NCBI GenBank assembly: GCA_009760855.2
Contig: WPIO01000005.1
Coordinates: 1,929,001 to 1,993,000 of the forward strand
From: Cristatella mucedo
Taxonomy: Eukaryota > Bryozoa > Phylactolaemata > Cristatellidae
Direction of reading: 5' to 3'
Length of the DNA stretch: 64,000 nucleotides
Below are positions 23,935 through 34,929 of this stretch, piece after piece. Every line of letters begins with the position of its first letter. Position 1 is the stretch's first letter. Under the pieces are notes generated by a model. It did no database searches. It had not been told where the DNA came from and was given only the letters and a program-made list of their open reading frames with translations. Position numbers and translations under genes: made by a program.

Positions 23935-24160
23935 GCTAATACGATGCTAGCTGCTACTTCCATGCCACTCACTACCTCAACTGCTCTCCTGACTCTGCTA
24001 TGCTTCCCACTTTCTCTTTGTTGCGTGAGACGGTCTGTTGGCTACCGAATGCGTACTGAAAGCCGCTTAAGCTGTGAGTGCGCTATACAAAACTCTCCTC
24101 CGTTACACCCACATGGTCTTTATGACTTTGTGGAGTTACAGACGGAGATACATTGTCGCG
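23935..24160 (+). mobile_element. LINE-B 3' end only
   Basis: The 3' UTR runs from TGCTACTTCCATGCCACTCA through GTGAGACGGTCTGTTGGC and ends ACAGACGGAGATACATT. It is nearly the same as the tails at 39.55 and 54.6 kb. Confidence 0.85.
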
Positions 24161-24314
24161 GCCGCTGCCTCCTCCGCCGCCGACCTGGAACTAGCGCTTG
24201 GAAGGCGCGCTAGGGCTAGCATTCCTCATAGCCCTGTCTGAGAAAATGCTGACCGATTCTCTCGTCACAAACCGCTCGAATGCCGAATGCGCGCTGCAGG
24301 CCAAGCCTCTAGAA

Positions 24315-24502
24315 CAGCGGTTCTCAACCTGTGGGTCGCGACCCCTTTGGGGGTCGAACGACCCTTTCACTGGGGTCACTTAAAACCATCGCGGAAAACA
24401 CGCATTTTCACGTTTGCAATGAATAATTTTATGATCGAGGGTAGCCACAACGTGAGGGACTGTATTAAAGGGTTTCGGCATTAGGACGGTTGAGAACCAC
24501 TG
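24315..24502. mobile_element. Non-autonomous hAT transposon, SPIN/URR1-like, 188 bp
   Basis: The terminal inverted repeats are CAGCGGTTCTCAACC at the left and GGTTGAGAACCACTG at the right. The element is flanked by a perfect 8-bp duplication, CTCTAGAA (24307-24314 and 24503-24510), which fits the hAT target preference nTCTAGAn. The left end continues TGTGGGTCGCGACCCCTTTG and GGGTCGAACGACCC. The right part has ATTTTATGATCGAGGGTAGC and ACTGTATTAAAGGG. From memory this is close to the SPIN/URR1 group of hAT elements in mammals and other tetrapods. It has no coding capacity, so a transposase elsewhere must have moved it. Confidence 0.95.
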
Positions 24503-24514
24503 CTCTAGAACGTG

Positions 24515-25895
24515 CACGCCCCCGGCAGCCGCCTTAAACGTAGCTCATTCTCCGGGCGATCGGCAGCCGCCTGGAGAGGGCAACGGGGCCGCCAGGCCGC
24601 CCCCCCCCCCCCCAAGTTTAAAGCGTCCAGCTAGAGGGGAGCATCTGGGTTTAACTTGAGCTCGCGCGACCTGGCACTCGAGATCCAGCTCCGAACGGAC
24701 GCTGAACTAGGCTGTCCCCCGAAGCGACAGGAATGCCACGCCTACCCATTTATGCAACCGCTCCTCCTTGACAGCGGACTACAAGGCCATTATCGTCAGT
24801 AGGCAGATGCACTTTTCAATCGGTGTGAAAGTGGCACCGCAGGTGACGCCGGTTCTATTTAGACACCGTTGGTTCGGTGCGCATTGGCTTTACCACCCCG
24901 AGTGGGGGCAAAGGATGGCTGTAACATTCGCGTCCTAGCACGTACTAGCGACACACACTGCTGCGGGCGACATTGAGAAAAGGGGGGCGAAGGACGGTGA
25001 GACGTGAAAGGGGGTGACAATAAAAAATGTGAAGGAGAGAGAGAGAGAGAAGGAGAGATTAACAGGACCAACAGCGGCAGCAGCAGCAGAAGGTGGAGAC
25101 GGCGGATGATCTGCACAGCTAACGCCCTGTAGCGCCATTTGACCAATTGGATCACCTGACAAAGGTTTTGACTAGTTTGTTGCAATATCATATTTTGATA
25201 ACTCTAAATGCTCAGATCACTACCTTTACAGTCCCGCTCAGTTTAACATGCCTATTTGAAAGCGTATTTTACCAAGCACAATCAGCAGCAGCTGAGGAGT
25301 CCATGTCCGCCTTAAGATGATAGGTGCAAACAGTAAAAGCGAGCTGAACGCAATTGGCTGGTCTCCCTCATGCGCTAGATTATTCGATTTGATATTTAAT
25401 TCTCTCAAACTTTTTAAACTGCTTGAGGTTGGCATTCTCGTGGGTGACTAAAAATCTCGCTAGGAGTTGGGCTGTACCTGCTACGAGTTCCATCTCGCTG
25501 CTTACCACTTGGACTAGGAAAGCATTTCTGTCTAAAAAGAAAATAGTTAGGCCCACGACATTGGTAATGATTAGCATAGCGAAGAAGGAGGAGAAGGAGG
25601 AGGATTTGGAGGAGGCCGCCGTGCGGTGGAGAGGGGGGCGGGCGAACGAAGCGGCAACGAAGCTGGCAAAGCTCCTTCTAGTTTTCGTCGCGTCGCAAAT
25701 AGTACTGGCGTACCAACATTTATTTTGCGGAGGCTTTTATGCTTTCTCTATAGAAGATAAACCTATAGACTAACGCGATCAATAAAAGTCAGCAGAAACG
25801 CCTTTTGAGCGCAATCCAATTTTTAACAGATCTTTTCAATTACCTCGGGCAAGCAATTATCTGACGCGACCTCGTTAGCAGATGCCAATGAAGCG
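24515..25895. other. Unassigned sequence
   Basis: Holds a 15-C run at 24599-24613, a short GA-rich stretch near 25032-25060 and a GAGGAG-rich stretch at 25580-25615. The 116-codon frame at 25423-25773 crosses the GAGGAG stretch and has no recognised domain. Confidence 0.4.
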
Positions 25896-26071
25896 AACAG
25901 TAGGACGCCGCGGTCAGACGGAGTGAGAGACCGTGATTATTTGGCACCGCCCACCCATCCGCAGAGCGCGCGCTACGTGCCCTATGCATCCGTCGTCGCC
26001 GGCGACGCACTGCTGACGAACTCGGCCCTACCGACAACGGCGTCTGCACCGCTCTCGCCAGTGCGCGGTCA

Positions 26072-26111
26072 CCGCCGCTGCCGCCGCTGTGCACAGCGGC
26101 GGCAGCGGCGG
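26072..26111. repeat. Perfect 40-bp GC-rich palindrome
   Basis: CCGCCGCTGCCGCCGCTGTG is followed at once by its exact reverse complement, with no loop. Confidence 0.97.
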
Positions 26112-26735
26112 CGACGAGCGCGCTAATGTCGCCTTACTGGGCCGCAGTGCGAAAGTCGAACGATCGCCTTCGGTCGATGCGCGCGAGCCGCGCCGAGCCA
26201 CCTGCGCCGGAACGGCCCGGGCCGGACCGGACCGGGAACGAGTGCGCTCTCGTCGTAGCTGTTAGCTCTGACCTTGTACTAATGGGCGCGAGTGAATGCT
26301 GAGCAGCGGCCGCCGCACGGCGTCGAACACTGCGCCGAGGTCGTCGTTCGGTCGTCTCACCTCGTCGTGTGGCGAAGTACAGTTCCCCTCCTCCTCAAAG
26401 GCGTATTTGTCTGGAGAAATTGATTCGCTTCGATTAGACCTGAGGAGTTATTTAACGCAAATGAAAATTGGCCCTTCGCGTGGCGTGAAGAGTTGTCGAG
26501 CCTCGACGTGTTAGTAGCTGCAGTGACTCAATAAAGTTAGGCTTTGGGGCCGATCGCACTTAAGTGAACTTCCGGAAATGGGCGAGCTTGTAGGACCCTG
26601 GTCTCTGCGCTAGGAGGTCAGTGGATTCAGCTACCCCCAAGGACGACGCGGCGCATTCATCTTCTTTTTGTTTTAGCTCCGCGAAGTCCTCTGTAGCGTG
26701 TGGCGTTACGCATACTATTGGTCATTCGCATTAAT
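26112..26735. other. Unassigned; GC-rich to about 26.33 kb
   Basis: CpG-rich DNA continuing from the palindrome, then mixed sequence. No gene is recognised. Confidence 0.35.
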
Positions 26736-26739
26736 TAAT

Positions 26740-26925
26740 AAATAAATACTAGCTGATTTAACAGCCTCTTTTTTATAGCGACAGATGAGCCTTGACGGCT
26801 ATCCTCACCGCTTGCAGCGGTGATAAACGATCGCCCACCACAGCATTCGAACCCGCGACTTCGGGACCGAGGTCGTGAAAAGCAACCGCCTTGTTAGTGA
26901 GCCATCACGGCTCACCTACCTCGCA
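26740..26925 (-). mobile_element. SINE-B, tRNA-derived
   Basis: On the minus strand: an A-box-like GATGGCTCACTAACAAGGCG, then TCGCGGGTTCGAATGC (B box) and GGGCGATCGTTTATCACC. A hairpin around CTGCAAGCGG follows, then CGCTATAAAAAAGAGGCT and GTTAAATCAGCTAG. It is the most complete SINE-B here. Confidence 0.7.
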
Positions 26926-26929
26926 CTGC

Positions 26930-27530
26930 TGCTGGTCTGCTCGCTTTCTGTGCCAAAGTGTCGCAAACCCCGCTTGCTGCTGTGGCCGCGATCTGCAGCG
27001 TAAAGGTATGTAGAGGTCGGCTGCGTGAACCTCGACTTGCAGGACCAGTAGAAAACTTGAACTAAGAATAAGGCTCTCCGTAGTTGGACGTGAAACATTT
27101 ACACTGACTCAAAATCTCTCGGGCATGTTTTATCTGCGCTTTACAGCGGCACTGTAAGCCCAGCCGATAGTGAGACCTGCGATGTGCTAGCTTAGATCAA
27201 TAAAGCACAAGAAATGTTTTGACAAAACAAAAGTATTTGACGCTCGAAATTGCAGGCAGATGGAGGCGTGTATGCGGTGCAATGCAAATTGATACGGATT
27301 GATACAGGTTTTGTCGTCGAGTGACTTCAGTCTCACGATTTGCTGTCCTGTACTAAAATTGTGTTTCTTATTTCGGAATAAGGTGAAGGCCAAATGTCTG
27401 AAGTAGAGCAGACCTTGAAATATTCGGGCGACGCCCTAGCACCACTTAGCCTTTGACCTCTACTGGCCGTATGTCAAGACAAGAAATAGGGGGAGAATCC
27501 ATATACACACATGTATACATGAATATACAT
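26930..27530. other. Unassigned sequence
   Basis: No recognised element or gene. Confidence 0.4.
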
Positions 27531-27540
27531 ATATGTGCAC

Positions 27541-27659
27541 ATGTGTGTGTGTGTGTGTGTGCGTGTGTGTGTGTGTGTGTGTTTGTGTATGTGTTTGTGT
27601 ATGTGTTTGTGTGTGTGTGTGTGTGTCTCTGTGTGTGTGTCTGTGTGTGTGTTTGTGTA

Positions 27660-27719
<60 letters not shown>

Positions 27720-27729
27720 TGTGTGTGTA
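27541..27729. repeat. (GT)n microsatellite with periodic variants
   Basis: Long GT run broken by GTTTGTGTAT and GTCTCTGT variants. Frames encoding Cys-Val or His-Thr repeats on the two strands are artefacts. Confidence 0.95.
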
Positions 27730-27894
27730 ACTTCGATTCATTGTTTTCCGGAAACCAGGATGGCTCATTTAGAAACTGTAACATGAGGCAGAATGAATTT
27801 TCTCAGCTTAGCATAAAACCAATCGGAAGGAGCCGCTTTAAGGGCTAGCAGAAGAGGTCTGATAGAATTGCTCCGTTAGAGCGATGGGATTAAG

Positions 27895-28048
27895 ATGGAA
27901 GAGAGGGAGAACAAGAAGAAATTGTATTGTGATTGAGAGAGAGACAGCGGTGAAGAGAAGAGAGATGCCAGAGGGTGTGAGAGAGAGAGAGGGAGAGAGT
28001 TAGAGATGAGAGAGAATAGAAAGAGGAAGAAACAGATGAAGAGAGCAG
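27895..28048. repeat. Purine-rich GA-type low-complexity DNA, left part
   Basis: Imperfect GAGA and AGAGGGAGA strings. It continues after the LINE-A insertion at 28596. Confidence 0.85.
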
Positions 28049-28595
28049 CACTGGTTCCCAGTCAAGACACGCATCGACTTCAAGTTTCTGTCACTCACTT
28101 TTAAGTCCCTTCATCTTTTGGCTCCAGCCTACCTATCAGACCTACTCCCCCAATAGGTCAAGCATCATACTACACAATCTCTCAATCTAATCATTTGCCT
28201 AAACCTTGTACGTACCTCAATTCCTTTGGAAACCAGGCCTTTAGTTCGTATGCTCCAAAAGCCTGGAACTCACTTCCGACTGGCGTCACGACATCCCCTG
28301 ACTTGACCACAACTAAAAAGAAGCTAAAACTTATCTATTTATCACAACATTAAGTGGGTTCGTATGATTCGTCCTTTGTGTGCTAATGCGTGCTGACACT
28401 GTGCATGCTGCCACTAACTATATTTGCAAGCTGACCCTATCTATGGAATCTCTAACCATGCTATGCCTGTTGACATCGAGCATGCCACCACTAACCCTTC
28501 AATCGTGCTTTCTTTGCAGCATTTGTAAAGTGCCTACAAAGAGATTAAGTTCTCAGATGGCGCTATACCTAAGTGTTATTATTATTTTTATAGAC
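28049..28595 (+). mobile_element. LINE-A 3' end inserted in purine-rich DNA
   Basis: Starts at CACTGGTTCCCAGTCAAG in the C-terminal coding segment and ends with the hairpin and a TTATTATTATT tail. Purine-rich DNA of the same kind lies on both sides, so the insertion split it. Confidence 0.88.
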
Positions 28596-28835
28596 TGGGG
28601 GAGAGAAGAACTGAGAGCGAAGGAGTAAGTGACAGAGGTGAAGGAATGAGATCATTAGAGAGCTGAGAGAGAATAAAGGGGGAGATGACAGAGAGACAGA
28701 TAGACAGACAAACGGACAGTGAGGAGATAGAGATCACAAAGAGAGACCAACATTCAAGGGATGAGAGATAGAGAAAAAAAGACGAGAGAGAGAAAGCGAA
28801 AGAGAGAGAGAGAGGAGTTAGAGAGACGAAGGTAT
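28596..28835. repeat. Purine-rich GA-type low-complexity DNA, right part
   Basis: GAGAGA and AGACAGATAGACAGAC strings continuing the block left of the LINE-A insertion. Confidence 0.85.
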
Positions 28836-29004
28836 CGAGATAGATGTCAACTAAGAAAGAGTGAGCATACGAAAATAAAACATATACTAATAACGATAAC
28901 TAAAATATAATTAGGGTTCATGGGATCGATAAACCACACTTAAAAAAATTGAAAGAGTGGAAGAGAGAACGGGGTGAAGGACGGAAAAGAGAGAATAAGC
29001 TAAA

Positions 29005-29105
29005 TGCAAAGCTTAGCTGATTTAAAAGATTCGTTTATCTAGCGGGCACAAGAGGTAAAGCAGCTACCGCTCCTGCTTGCAGTGGGCAATGTATGCTACT
29101 GGACT
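29005..29105 (-). mobile_element. SINE-B, truncated
   Basis: On the minus strand CATTGCCCACTGCAAGCAGG and a later TTTTAAATCAGCTAAG match the 3' half of the copy at 26740. Confidence 0.5.
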
Positions 29106-29109
29106 GGGT

Positions 29110-29625
29110 CGTAAAGTGAGAACACCCTGCCCCTGTGCTAAGATCTCGCGTGGGAGAGAGAGGATGAAGCTATATACGACAATTAAACCCTTTAGTGGTC
29201 TTCTAAAATGTATAAAAAATCAGGTCAGTAAAGAGTTTGAGCTGCTGACAGCGAACTGTTAAGTCAGTAAAAGGCAGTCTCACTACTGCACCTTCACCAC
29301 ATTTCATCGCCTAGTCACGTAGCCAAACTTCTTGATGAAGGCGAATCCAGCGAAATGTACGCTTTTACCAAACTTTTGGGTTGAGATAAAACAGCTGCAA
29401 AACTCTTTCAGCACAGCAGGATTTTGATCTATGATCCATGCAGCCGACTGCTAGCAGCGAGTAAAGCTGCTTGTTTGCAGCATCGAAAAAACTCATGGCT
29501 ATGAGCCTGAAGCATCAGCTCCGGATTCGCCAATTGTCACCCAGTCTCTCTCAGTCCTTCTAAAATATTACTATTTTCATCAATCATGTTATTATCGTTT
29601 TACTTGCATGGTCTGGTCTGTTATT
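29110..29625. other. Unassigned sequence
   Basis: No recognised element or gene. Confidence 0.4.
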
Positions 29626-29629
29626 AATG

Positions 29630-30110
29630 GCGAAGCTGTCGCATCACGCCATGTGTGAGCTGTGTGAGCTTCACTGGCTCCTTACAAGCATCGAATCTCA
29701 GTGTGGTTTACAGGTCGCTTCACTCTCTGGCATCGGCCTACCTAGCAGACATGTCTTCTACTCCCGTATGAGCACGCACCACCCGCTACTCAGCATCCAG
29801 CTTTCTCGCGGTGCCTCGCACTAAATTGAAACACTGTGGAGATGGAGCTTTGAGCTTTCGCGCAGACACCCTGGAACTCTCTACCGGCTACCGCTACTAC
29901 CAGCGACGACCTTGCATTATTAAAGTCTCGGCTAAGAACGCACGGTGCATCTCGCTAAGCGTTCTGAACGCCCCAGAGTTCAACTCTTCTTTTTCGCTCC
30001 TAAAAACGCTCTGTGTGCCTTCCTTTCGTGCCTCCTTCCTTTACAGCTCATGCAAAGTGCCTAGGAAGAGATGGAGTTATCTGAGGGCGCTGTATCAAAT
30101 TTATTTGTAT
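29630..30110 (+). mobile_element. LINE-A 3' end, old diverged copy
   Basis: GAGCTTCACTGGCTCCTTAC aligns with the HWLPVKQRI coding segment. It ends with TGCAAAGTGCCTAGGAAGAG and TGAGGGCGCTGTATC plus a TTATTTGTATTA tail. Confidence 0.7.
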
Positions 30111-30114
30111 TACT

Positions 30115-30435
30115 ATGTTATTTACTACTTGCATGCTTTTTCACGCGGGTATAAGTATGATACCTCGATTTCATTTTATTAATCCTCGGTTGCTGCTTTT
30201 TTCAGAGAGTTGTAAAGAGCTTTAAGAGAAGTTTGGTTTAAATTAGGCTGCAATATTTACTGACTTATTATTTTTTTGTTATTATTAAATTTTGGACAAA
30301 ATCGTTACCAACTGTTGCTGGAGTATACTTACATGGACAATTTAGCAGAACATTTTCAGCTGCTGTTCAAGCTACACTATTTTGCCAAAACTGCTCTCTC
30401 CTACGAGGAATAAATAACTTTCTATCTATGTGGCA
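30115..30435. other. Unassigned sequence
   Basis: AT-rich, nothing recognised. Confidence 0.4.
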
Positions 30436-30439
30436 ACCA

Positions 30440-31288
30440 TGCTAGTGACGACACTGCCTGACCTCGGCTTGAACTGTCGGCCGCTTTCGACACTTGTGAT
30501 CACAAAAACACGCTTTAGGACATCGATTGATCTGACTGGTGTGCTTCAGTCTCGGTTCTAATCGAGAAAGTCTAATAGCATTCAGTATCTGTGTCGGTGG
30601 TGATAAGGCCTCATCCAACCGACTCGTCGCCTGCTGCTGCTGCTGGGCGCTGGGACGACGACCTTCTTGGCCCATTGCGTTTTTTCCGTGTATCCAGCGG
30701 AAAATTAATCCAGACCCACCGCATCGACTATCACATATTTGCCGACGATAGTTAGCCGTACTTGTTCCTGAAGTTCTCACAATAAGCTGCGGTCATTGAC
30801 AAAGTGAACACACACACCGTGCGGAAATTTGGCACCGGATCTCCCCACTTTCCATAACTAAGTAATGACGAAACAGAACTCTTCCTCATAGGAAAAAGTG
30901 ACTAGCTAGTGACTTTGCTCCGAACATTGGGGCAAACCTTAGTGCAGCGACCAGACCTTAGTGCGAGTGTTCGTAGCATGAGCGTCCTCTTTTGATGACT
31001 GCTTGACGTTTGAAAGTTTTATTCGGAAGACTGTTTCAACGGCTAGTCCTCACGTTTGATCCCCGTCTTTGATTGTGGATAATTAAAGCAATGAGAGATC
31101 TTAAAATGACCTTTAGGTCGTGCTAGCTCTCTCATTCTGTCCAGACTAGACTACTCTAGCTGAGTATTGGCGGTGTTACCTCTACCATAAATGGCCATCA
31201 CTTCCGATCCCTGTCTAAGATAACGGCTTATCTACCACAGTGGCTGGCTAGAAAAAGTTGGCTATCTCCGTGGCTCTTTCTAGGCTAG
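30440..31288 (+). mobile_element. LINE-B, left part of a split copy (reverse transcriptase)
   Basis: Decayed reverse transcriptase. Remnants of the DLSAAFDT-, PLLF- and FADDSQ-type motifs appear near 30470-30760, then a FLKLNDDKTELLLIG-like piece near 30860-30900. It runs to TTTCTAGGCTAGACTA at 31288, equal to the codons for SRLDY. The next codons of the motif (CNSILLG) are found at 32346, beyond the LINE-A insertion. Confidence 0.7.
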
Positions 31289-32344
31289 ACTAATAATAAT
31301 ACGTTTTATATAGCACCCTCAGAGAACTCAATGTCTGTATAGGCACATTACAGTTGCTGCAATGGAAGCATAATCGAATGGTTAGTGGTAGGATCCTCAA
31401 TAAACAACAAGAATAACGTGCTATGGGTGATATGCACAGGGTCAGCATGCACGTGTAGTTAATGACGGCATGCACACTGTCAGTGCGCATAAGCAGACAA
31501 AGGACGTATCACAGAGACCCACTAAATGCTGTGATAAAGAGATGCGCTTCTAGTTTCTTTTTTAATGTGACTAAGTCAGGAGATGTTGTGACACAGTTTG
31601 GGAGGGAGCTCCAGGCTTTACAAGAATAAGAAAGGATTTGAGATTTGTAGGAGGTATGGTTAAACAGTTAGATTCTGAAAAGCGGCTTGTGCAATGCTTA
31701 GCCTGGTAGGGAAGTATATCTAATAGGTAAGCTGGAGCCAAAGAATGATGGGACCTAAAAGTGAGTGACAAAACTTTGAATTCGATGGGTTGCTTGACTG
31801 GGACCCCGTGCAGGTCGACGAGAAGTGGTGAGACGTGGCAATAGCGACGCTTACGACAAACAAGCCTAGCTGCAGAGTTTAGCACCAGCTGTATACGCTT
31901 GATTGCATAGGCCAATAGACCAGCAAGCAGTGAGTTACAGAAGTCAAGATGGGATGTCACAGATGCATAGATCAATTTAGACGTGGTATCCCTGTCTAAA
32001 CAAACCCGAATTTTAGCATTGTTATGTAGCTGAAAGTACGCAGACTTAACTGAGGAGCTAATGTGGTCGTCTAATGAGAGGTCACTTCTGAACATGACAC
32101 CTAGATTTCGCGAAGATTCAACAGGATATATGCTGGCAGAGCCAATTTTGAGCGCAAACCTTTCCAATTTCTGAATCGCACTTGGTTTGCCCATAACTAG
32201 TAAGTTGGTTTTTTATCATCATTCAATTGAAGAACGTTTGCTGCCATCCATGAGCAGATGTCATCAATACATGCAGCAAAGGAGTTGAGAGAATTTGACT
32301 GGCCTGACTGCTTGGAGGGATCAAGGCAAAGATACAGCCGAGTA
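31289..32344 (-). mobile_element. LINE-A inserted in LINE-B, opposite orientation
   Basis: The tail AATAATAATACG and hairpin lie at the left. On the minus strand a 207-codon frame (31571-32194) reads KLERFALKIGSASIYPVESS through SLAPAYLLDILPYQAKHCTS. The copy is 5'-truncated after the LNDDKT segment, near the codons for CFDPSKQ at about 32330. Confidence 0.9.
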
Positions 32345-32990
32345 CTGCAATTCCATCTTGCTGGGCTAACAAAAGAGTCAATCAGCCTGTACAGCTCACG
32401 ATTAATATGGCTGGAAGACTAGCCAACAAATTCCGTAAACTCTGCCATGCGTCTTCTTTGCTGGTGGAGCTTAGATGGCTTCCGGTTGATCAATGGATAC
32501 AGAGTAAAGGTCTTAACGCTGAGCCAAATGGCCCATCATGGCTGGGCTCATTCGTGCCTAGCTGACTGCGTCACAAGTCTTAGCCTGCTCGTGCTAACAG
32601 ATCTTCTATAGACAACAAGTTGGTCGTTCCGTTCCTTCGCTTCAAGACCATTAGCGGCTGCAGCTTTTGCTCTGCAGGTCCTAGACAGTGGAACTCTCTT
32701 CAACAATTCTTACGCTACGACATCTACCTTCCAACTTCTGACTGCGGCACATAGTTTCCATCTTTGCTGAGATGCTGCTTCCATGCTACTTATCACCACG
32801 ACTGCCGTCCTGACTCAACAATTCTTCTAAATGCCTCTTCGTTGCGTGAGAGGAAGTGTGTTAGCTACCGCATGCATAATGATAATCACTTAGGCTTTGA
32901 GTTCGCTTTTGAAAGTTCTTCTGAGTAAAGCCCTCTTAGTCTTGGTGACTTTGTGGAGGCACAGGCGGAGATGCATACTACGACACTGCT
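32345..32990 (+). mobile_element. LINE-B, right part of the split copy, with 3' end
   Basis: Begins TACTGCAATTCCATCTTGCT (YCNSILL), continues through WLPVDQ-like and NSLQQFLR-like segments, and ends in the LINE-B 3' UTR with ACAGGCGGAGATGCAT. Confidence 0.75.
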
Positions 32991-33004
32991 AGTAAGCCTC
33001 TAAT

Positions 33005-33112
33005 GAATTGGCTATTAACGTGGCTGCAATGTTGGTCTTTTCAAGAGAGAACACGTAATCACGCGGCTCCTTTGCTAAAGGAGCTACGGTGCGTTGCGGT
33101 TGATCGACCGCA
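33005..33112 (+). mobile_element. LINE-B fragment, diverged
   Basis: GCTATTAACGTGGCTGCAAT through CTCCTTTGCTAAAGGAGC and CGGTTGATCGACC align with the NVAARLVF to VDQ segment of LINE-B. It sits just after the 3' end of the preceding copy and breaks off into GC-rich DNA. Confidence 0.6.
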
Positions 33113-33315
33113 CTGAGACGGCAGAGCAGACGGTAAGCCGGCCAGCGGCTCGCGAAGCAATCGGGCGGAGGTTCGCGGCCGCGCGGAGGAATGCGGCGTT
33201 CCAGCAGCCGCCTGATGCAGTCCAGTCACCGTGGAGCGCAGCAGCGAGTGACAGGGCAAACCAGGCGTCGATCAAGGACGGGAGGGGGCGGGGCGGGGCT
33301 GGCACGAGCCGCCGG

Positions 33316-33351
33316 CCAGCTTAGCCAGCTTAGCCAGCTTAGCCAGCTTAG
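33316..33351. repeat. Four tandem 9-bp units (CCAGCTTAG)
   Basis: Four exact copies in a row. The multiple of three keeps a Gln-Leu-Ser repeat open in one frame. Confidence 0.95.
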
Positions 33352-34269
33352 CCGGCACAGCCGCCAGGTGGCACTCGGTGAAAACGATTACCGCAGAGCT
33401 GCTGGTTTACAGCTGAGGGCGGCTGCCGCCTCTGGTAGGCACGTCAATCACTTCGGCAGGGCCATCTGGGAATTGAGCGGCCGGCTCAACAGTCAGAACT
33501 CATCTGCCGCCGCCGCGAGCCCCTCCCCCTCCTCCCCCTACCACCGAGGCGAGGGGCGCGGCCTGGGCCGTGTCGTGGAATCGGCAGCCTTTTCTCTGTG
33601 CCGCCGCCGCCGCCGCCGCCGCCGCCATTGATCGATGCAGCGATGCTTTGCCGCTAGGGCAAGCCGAGCTATACGAGCAGACCTGGCGACCTCGGCTTTG
33701 CCGGAAGAAGAGCGTACCAACCGGGCGAGGCAGCTCTCGCGAGCGGGCAGCTCTCTCTCGTCCTCGGCCCTCTCGCCCGCTAGCGTTTCTTCGCCTTGCA
33801 CCCGCCCACCTTTGCGAGCGCCGAGGCTTCATGTCGAAGCTTCGATGAGGGGTGCCGCTCCTCCGTCCGCGCGCGCGGAGCGCCTGAGTCGAGATCGCGC
33901 ACTCCGCGGCCCAGAGAGGCTTCGGAGTGCTTCGTCCTCTTCTGCCCTCCTCTTGCCTGCCAGCCGCTCTCGGCGCGGGCGCACCGCTCCGTCGCCGATT
34001 GTCGGCCGCCGCACGCTGCGCCGCCGTCGTCGTTCCGGGGAAGGCCCAGGTAGCGAGTCGGCACGCTCGAGGTGGGCCGGCCGCGTTCGAAGCGGGACGC
34101 TTTTATTCGGCGGCTCGCGTCGGCATCTACTAGCGACGCGCGTGAGAGCGCCGGCCGCCGGCCGCCGTCGCTAGTGACACTCGGCCTTGGCTCTCGGCGC
34201 CGCGGCGGCCAGTTCGATTGGCCGCCGTGGCTTGCCAAAGGCGCTGCTCGTTCGCTCTCTGTCGCCGCT

Positions 34270-34301
34270 AGCTGACGCGAGCGGCGCCGCTCGCGTCAGC
34301 T
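34270..34301. repeat. Perfect 32-bp GC-rich palindrome
   Basis: AGCTGACGCGAGCGGC directly followed by its reverse complement, no loop. Confidence 0.97.
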
Positions 34302-34348
34302 CGCGGCGCCCCGAGCGAGCGCGACGAGTCGGAACGGCGAGCGAGGCG

Positions 34349-34433
34349 AGCCGATGGCGGCTTGAAATTGATGGGGATTGAAAATTGATGGCGGCTTGAA
34401 ATTGATGGGGATTGAAAACTGATGGGGATTGAA
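34349..34433. repeat. Tandem repeat of about 33 bp
   Basis: GATGGCGGCTTGAAATTGAT and the following GGGGATTGAAAATT recur twice, with a third partial unit. Confidence 0.85.
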
Positions 34434-34891
34434 AGGCGAGCGCGTCGCCGGTGCGGCGGCGCGCCAGCGTCTACTTACCCGCGGCGGCGCGTAGAGCTTG
34501 CCGGCGACGTCGGTCGGCGTCCGGGCTCGGCTGCTGGCTCCTTTACGACCTGGCGTCTGCTCCCCGCTGCAGCCTCTGCTGCTCTCGACCAAGCCGCGGA
34601 CCGACGCAGCGGCGGCTGCGGCCGGCGCGAGACGCGCACGCTCGGCTGAAGCGTGGCGACGGCAGAAGCGCCGACGAGAGAGAGCGAGAGAGAGACTGCC
34701 CTTTTCTCCAATGGCCCCGCCTCGGCGACGGCGCGCGAGCCAATCCTCGCGAAAGGGCATTAAAGCCAGCGTCGGCATCCCAGAGCGACCTAACTCTCCG
34801 CTAAGCTCGTTAAGGGAGCCGGCGTCCGGCGGCGGCAGCAGCCGCCGAGCGGGCGCGCAGCCTGCGACCGACCGGCTGACGGACGGACCGC

Positions 34892-34929
34892 GCGCAGAGC
34901 TCGCGCGCGCGCACGCGCGAGCTCTGCGC
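34892..34929. repeat. Inverted repeat, 16-bp perfect arms, 6-nt loop
   Basis: GCGCAGAGCTCGCGCG and its reverse complement are separated by CGCGCA. Confidence 0.95.

Noticed and set aside
27453-27848. Cys-Val and His-Thr repeat frames
   Set aside because: Translation of the GT microsatellite.
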